Positions 18,518-22,109 of a DNA stretch of 22,109 bases are shown in pieces (positions within the stretch are counted from its first letter, which is position 1; each line of letters starts with the position of its first letter). The notes below the pieces were generated by a model. That model saw nothing but the letters and a program-made list of their open reading frames with translations. It had not been told where the DNA came from and did not search any database. Made by a program: the position numbers and the translations under genes. This DNA comes from Terfezia claveryi (lineage: Eukaryota > Ascomycota > Pezizomycetes > Pezizales > Pezizaceae): positions 1 through 22,109 of the forward strand of contig WHUX01000502.1 of NCBI GenBank assembly GCA_015179025.1, given 5' to 3'.

Positions 18518-19430
18518 ATGTCAGATACTCTTGATGCCTCAGGCTCCTCTCCTCTCCTCCTCTACCCCACTCTCTACTTCTCCTATAAGCTTGATAATAT
18601 CAAATGTCTATTAGATGATGGTTACGGATATCATGCCTGGTCCTCCCAGGTACTTTTAATCATTATGTCCCATGATTATGAAGACTTATTCCAACCATCT
18701 GCTACTCCTCCTACTGATAACACACAGCTTAAGATTTGGAACAAGAGAACTGTAAGAGCTAAAATCTTTCTTATGTTGGTTGTTGAACAATCCCTTACAG
18801 CACTCATAGCGGAACAAGAAACAGCATACCAAGCCTGGATACGTCTACAGGAACGATTCGATCGTCAAACAGAGTACAATCTCAAAAAGAACACTCGCAA
18901 GGCTCTTCGAATCGAGATGAAAGAAGGAGATAGTATTACATAGCATGTCAATAGCTTTGACTCGGAAATCCGTCAACTCATTGCTAAGCTAAATGAAACA
19001 GCTGCAACTTCTCCCTATCGTCATCTCTCTGCCTATCTGTCAAATGATACTATCAAAGCTCATCATCTCCTCATGACACTCCCTGACTCTTACGAAAATG
19101 TTGTTGACAATCTCCAATCCAAGATAGGCCTCACATATCTCGACGTTCATACCCGTCTTCTCGAGTTAGCCTCTTCTTCTGCTGTTCCCATCTCAAACAA
19201 AGTTCTCTTCACAAACGGGACAACAACAACAATAACAAGGTCAACAAGAAGCCAAACCCTCCCCGACAGGGTAAATCGGCTCCTGTCACAGGAAACAACT
19301 GCAGTTGGTGTCATTCAAAAGGCAAACCTTACCAAGGTCATACCTTCAAGACCTGTCGAGCTCTCAAAGAATATAACTCCTCCAAACTCGGTACCCAAAA
19401 CCCTCCTCCTTCTGGTAAGGAGATAGTTTC
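18518..19430 (+). pseudogene. Element E gag (UBN2-type) with zinc knuckle
   Basis: The first ATG is at 18518 (MSDTLDASG); the frame is open upstream only from a GTG. The features fit Copia gag: LLDDGYGYHAWSSQVLLIIM, WNKRTVRAKIFLML, AYQAWIRLQERFDR, then LLMTLPDSYENVVDNL. A TAG at 18941-18943 replaces a likely Gln. A frameshift in the AAC-repeat stretch near 19200-19225 moves the frame from 2 to 1, and the zinc knuckle CSWCHSKGKPYQGHTFKTC (19300-19356) is in frame 1. Gag would bind element RNA in the particle. In Copia elements gag and pol are usually one frame, and here frame 1 continues into protease. Confidence 0.82.
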
Positions 19431-20394
19431 ATATCGGGCAACAACAGCTCAACAACTATTTGACGATTCAGATAATGGCATTGCCATAATGGTCAAAGTT
19501 GCCCCATTTTCTCTTCAAATCTCTCCCTCCTCCAAACACTCTAGTGTACAGACTAACTACACTATATATGAGGTATGAATCCTTAACACAGGTGCTTCTT
19601 ATCATATCACTGCTGATTTCTCTCATCTTCTAGAACCCATACAGTGTTGAACAGGCCTAACTGTTGGTAGAGGAAGAGTGATGTGGGCTACACATCAAGG
19701 GAAAGTTTCATTGAATATTGAAGTTGCTGGAAGTGTGATCTGGGTTACCCTCTCTGATGTTTTGTATGTACCGGATTGGAATGAGGCTTGTTTGATTTCT
19801 TGGAGGAAGATTGATGAATTGGGACGCTTTCGTTTATTAGGTGAAGATGGAATTTTGGAAGTTAAGAGAAAATCGGATAATTCAATTGTCATTTCTGCCT
19901 CACTTGATTATGGTTCCTACTAAGTATATCCTATTGTTCACCATGGAAAGATCTATATGGCTGCCATAGACTATTGGCATCGTGCCCTTAGTTACTTTTC
20001 AATTCGGTTCTAGTCAGAAGCTAGTCAAATCTATGAAGATGGCAATCTCCTTCCTAAATATCCAACCTCATACTTCTGTAAATCATGTACCAAATAATAC
20101 TCGAAGCAGTCAGTACCTACATCAATCGAGAAACCAAAAGGAACAAAACTCTTTGATTTGGTTCATTCTGATCTCATGGGTCCCTTTAAAGTCGAATCTC
20201 TTGGGAAACGCAAGTACATGTTAACTCTTATTGAAGACACATCTTGCTACTCTGAAGTGAACATCTTCTACAAAAAGAGTGATTCTACTTGCTTTATCAA
20301 AGCCTTTTGTGAAAAGGTTAATACAACAACTGAACAATACCCTCGATTATTCAGAACTGACTAAGGTGGTGAGTATATCAACAATATAAAGTGT
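19431..20394 (+). pseudogene. Element E pol: protease and part of integrase
   Basis: All in frame 1. The protease motif is *ILNTGASYHIT, where Copia relatives have WILDTGAS: Trp is now TGA (19576) and the catalytic Asp is Asn (19585, GAC to AAC). LSDVLYVPDW and CLISWRKID follow, typical of the region before integrase. Integrase has YWHRAL and CKSC (zinc domain), DLVHSDLMGP with the first catalytic Asp (20170), and RTD*GGEY with the second (20359), followed at once by a stop (TAA) where relatives have another residue. Other stops are at 19648, 19921 and 20014. The third catalytic residue, RT and RNase H are missing. Confidence 0.85.
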
Positions 20395-20805
20395 TGTTAG
20401 GGGGACTGGACAATCAGATTAGATTAGATAAGGATCCAATCTAATCAGATAATCTCAGGCTAGTAATGTATACTACAAAGTAGATTACTAATAGTGTATT
20501 ATTGAGTCTCACTATTAAAGTTATTACCAGTAGCATAAGATTACTGTAATAGGTAAAGTAGTATAGAAGTGCCAAAGGCACTTAGAGATTAACTAGTGGA
20601 ACTTCTATATTGATTGTACTCTAACTATGTTCTGAGTTCTGAGTTCTCTGTCCAATTGAAGGGAAATTCAGGGGACTATATGTATTTCCAATGAGGCAGT
20701 ACTGGGGTAGTGCTGAGGCAGTGCACCATCATCTGACCTTTACATATAATTAAGATCAGCATCATCTAATCTTCTAGATAGTACTTCCAAATACTATCTA
20801 GTACA
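20395..20805 (-). repeat. Element F': solo LTR-like, related to F, truncates Copia E
   Basis: The plus-strand start is TGTTAGGGGGACTGG and the probable end TCTAGTACA; similarity to F may run a further 20-30 bp right (TTAACCTA). On the minus strand it shares with F the GGTCAGATGATG part, three 11-bp repeats, a TATA-like CATATAG and GTCCCCTGAATT. The rest (R-U5) differs. It has its own palindromes: GATTAGATT/AATCTAATC (about 20413-20443), AAGTGCC/GGCACTT (about 20567-20583) and CTAGATAGTA/TACTATCTAG (about 20774-20801). No target duplication was found, so the ends are provisional. Confidence 0.6.
20692..20724 (-). repeat. Three 11-bp U3 repeats in F'
   Basis: On the minus strand: GCACTGCCTCA, GCACTACCCCA, GTACTGCCTCA. 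It is the counterpart of 5952-5984 in F, in the same order beside the TATA-like sequence. Confidence 0.75.
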
Positions 20806-21096
20806 AAATAGGTTAAGTCTTAACTTTGACTTATATATATGAAAGCATGTGATAATATGTGAAAGCATGTGATAACATGTGAAAGTATGTGATAACATAT
20901 GAAATATTAGCAAGGCAGACAGCATACAGAATGTTGTGTATTTTGAGATGCTTGCTGAGTAAGAAAATACATAAGAAATATATTTGTGAGGGAGAGGGTT
21001 AGTCATAGGATATGAGTAAGCTACTTTCTTATATACCTCCCTGTTTAGATAAAAACTCCATCCTAAGAAATAAACAGGGGAGATAGGTTATGTATA
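20806..21096 (-). other. 3' flank of element D: probable LTR and polypurine tract
   Basis: Non-coding. A purine run on the minus strand (AAACAGGGAGG, about 21037-21047) may be D's polypurine tract, with an LTR lying to its left toward F'. The expected TG edge is not visible; mutation may have made it TA. It contains the 20-bp tandem repeat at 20841-20900 and otherwise nothing I recognise. Confidence 0.35.
20841..20900. repeat. 20-bp tandem repeat, three units
   Basis: GAAAGCATGTGATAATATGT, then two near copies (GATAACATGT and GAAAGTATGT variants). Each unit is itself two diverged 10-mers. It lies in the probable LTR of D, just left of its unique part. Confidence 0.9.
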
Positions 21097-22109
21097 TTAG
21101 TAGTTAACATTCAACCCATAATACCTATTATTCCTATCCTTGTAGGAACTACTGCCTTCTGCTCCTGTATCATACCTAATATTATTATACCCCTCCTTGA
21201 AATCCTTATTAATAGCAATGTCATCAAAATACTGACTAATTACCCTTTGTGGTTGTCTTTTTTCAAAGAAATGTATAAGCATCAATTGGGGTAAGTCTAC
21301 CTCTTTTCCTTTGCCTTTGTCAATCTTGACTGCATTAGATGAAACAGGGGTAGTAAGGACTTTCTTTCTTTCATTATCAATCATTTCCAATGTCTCTTTC
21401 CTTGTCTTATTCTTGCCAAGCTTATGCTCACTAACCTTCCTCTTTTTGTAAGTTGCTTGCTTACTACCAGTCAACCAGAATTGTTTTTTCAATGACTCAT
21501 CAACACTATTAGCATATACCTACTCATCAAATTTATGAGGCCATCCCTTCCATTTCACTTTGTACTGCAACTTCCCTGTTCTAGGTTATGACCTAAATTC
21601 CAAAACTCTTTCTACCTCATACCTGTCTTCCTTAACTGGTCCTGGTTGTTCTAGAGTTCTGGAGGGGAACAGTTGTATTGGGTTAGGGAAGAAGGGTTTC
21701 AAAAGTGAGGTGTGGAAGGAATTGTTGATATTATTGAGGTCAGGGAAGTCAGTGAAGTCAAGTTTAGTATTTTGACTCCATGATGAATATTTAGTAATGG
21801 TGAAGGGGTCTATCCATTTTGGGGATAGTTTGGAGGAGTGGTACCTTGCTGGGAGGTTCTTTGTTGATAGCATCACCTGATCATTGACTTGGTAATCAGG
21901 GGAGGCTCTTCTGTGTTTGTTGGCTTGCTGAATTTGGTCCTTTTTTACTTTAGTAAGGTTTTCAGCAACCTGGTAAAATCTGGTTATAGGGTTTGAATAG
22001 GTAGGAATTGGGTGAGGTAGGATAGGTAGTGACAAATTAGGCTGGTATCCTAGCTTGGTAAAAAAGGGGGAAAGTCCTCTTGTAGTACTAACTCTTGTAT
22101 TCACCTCTG
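21097..22109 (-). pseudogene. Element D pol, 3' end: integrase C-terminus, chromodomain, lysine-rich tail
   Basis: One minus-strand frame enters from the right edge. It shows TTRGLSPFFTKLGYQPNL (end of integrase core), an HRRASPDYQVNDQVMLSTKN stretch, a GPY/F-like module (KWIDPFTI, with Gly changed to Asp), FHTSLLKPFFPN, then a chromodomain (DRYEVERVLEF, then LQYKVKWKGWPHKFDE). It is broken by TAA (CAA-to-TAA type, near 21583) and by TAG at the usual Trp after FDE. About 130 residues follow, rich in Lys and Glu (VSEHKLGKNKTRKETL), ending at 21097. It is clearly different from A, B and C. It fits the CRM/Tf1-like chromovirus group in general; I cannot place it further. Confidence 0.82.

Larger units (their letters stand above)
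17905..20394 (+). mobile_element. Element E: Ty1/Copia element, truncated in integrase
   Basis: The order LTR, primer-binding site, UBN2-type gag, protease, integrase (before any RT) is the Copia order. It stops after GGEYINN, where an F-type LTR begins. No RT or RNase H follows, and after F' the sequence belongs to another element. Both protease and integrase carry RIP-like stops. Confidence 0.88.

Noticed and set aside
20390..20810. Target-site duplication around F'
   Set aside because: Left flank AGTGT (or TAAAG) and right flank AAATA do not match at any edge I tried, so the ends stay approximate.
1..22109. Host genes, rRNA, tRNA or a defence system hidden among the repeats
   Set aside because: Every stretch longer than about 300 bases could be assigned to an element, an LTR or a decayed flank. 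No intron-bearing gene, RNA gene or non-retroelement domain was seen.

Overview
The window holds no host gene that I can support. It is a stack of nested, mutated LTR retrotransposons of the kind found in heterochromatin of filamentous ascomycete fungi. That host assignment is inference. It rests on Ty3/Gypsy chromoviruses with fungal-type Gag and Pol, a Copia element, and damage that is almost entirely C-to-T and G-to-A, mostly at CpA/TpG, which resembles repeat-induced point mutation (RIP) of Pezizomycotina.

Layout: (A) 1-5179, plus strand: a Ty3/Gypsy chromovirus with its 5' end outside the window, running from gag through protease, RT, RNase H, integrase and chromodomain to the 3' LTR. 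5180-5705: relic of a minus-strand LTR of the same superfamily. (F) about 5706-6187: an LTR-like element of another family. (C) minus strand, split into 6188-7530 and 14063-17904: an old, heavily mutated relative of A and B. (B) 7750-14032, minus strand: a complete 6283-bp element with two 573-bp LTRs and a GGCGT target-site duplication. It landed in a small repeat-rich insert that already sat in C's integrase gene. (E) 17905-20394, plus strand: a Copia element (LTR, primer-binding site, gag, protease, part of integrase) inserted in C's gag. (F') 20395-20805, minus strand: a relative of F that cuts off E. (D) 20806-22109, minus strand: the 3' part of a different chromovirus that runs out of the window.

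Comparing A, B and C base by base exposes working signals under the decay. These are a conserved -1 frameshift module at the gag-pol junction (slippery heptamer, 5-nt spacer, 12-bp bulged hairpin), and a central polypurine tract between RNase H and integrase that nearly copies the 3' tract. There is also an initiator palindrome about 30 bp below the TATA box whose sequence is complementary to the primer-binding site (self-priming as in Tf1), and a palindrome that starts 29-30 bp inside the U3 end of each LTR but differs in sequence between families. None of the elements looks able to make its own proteins now. No wholly new system is evident. The interest lies in these conserved cis signals and in the insertion history.
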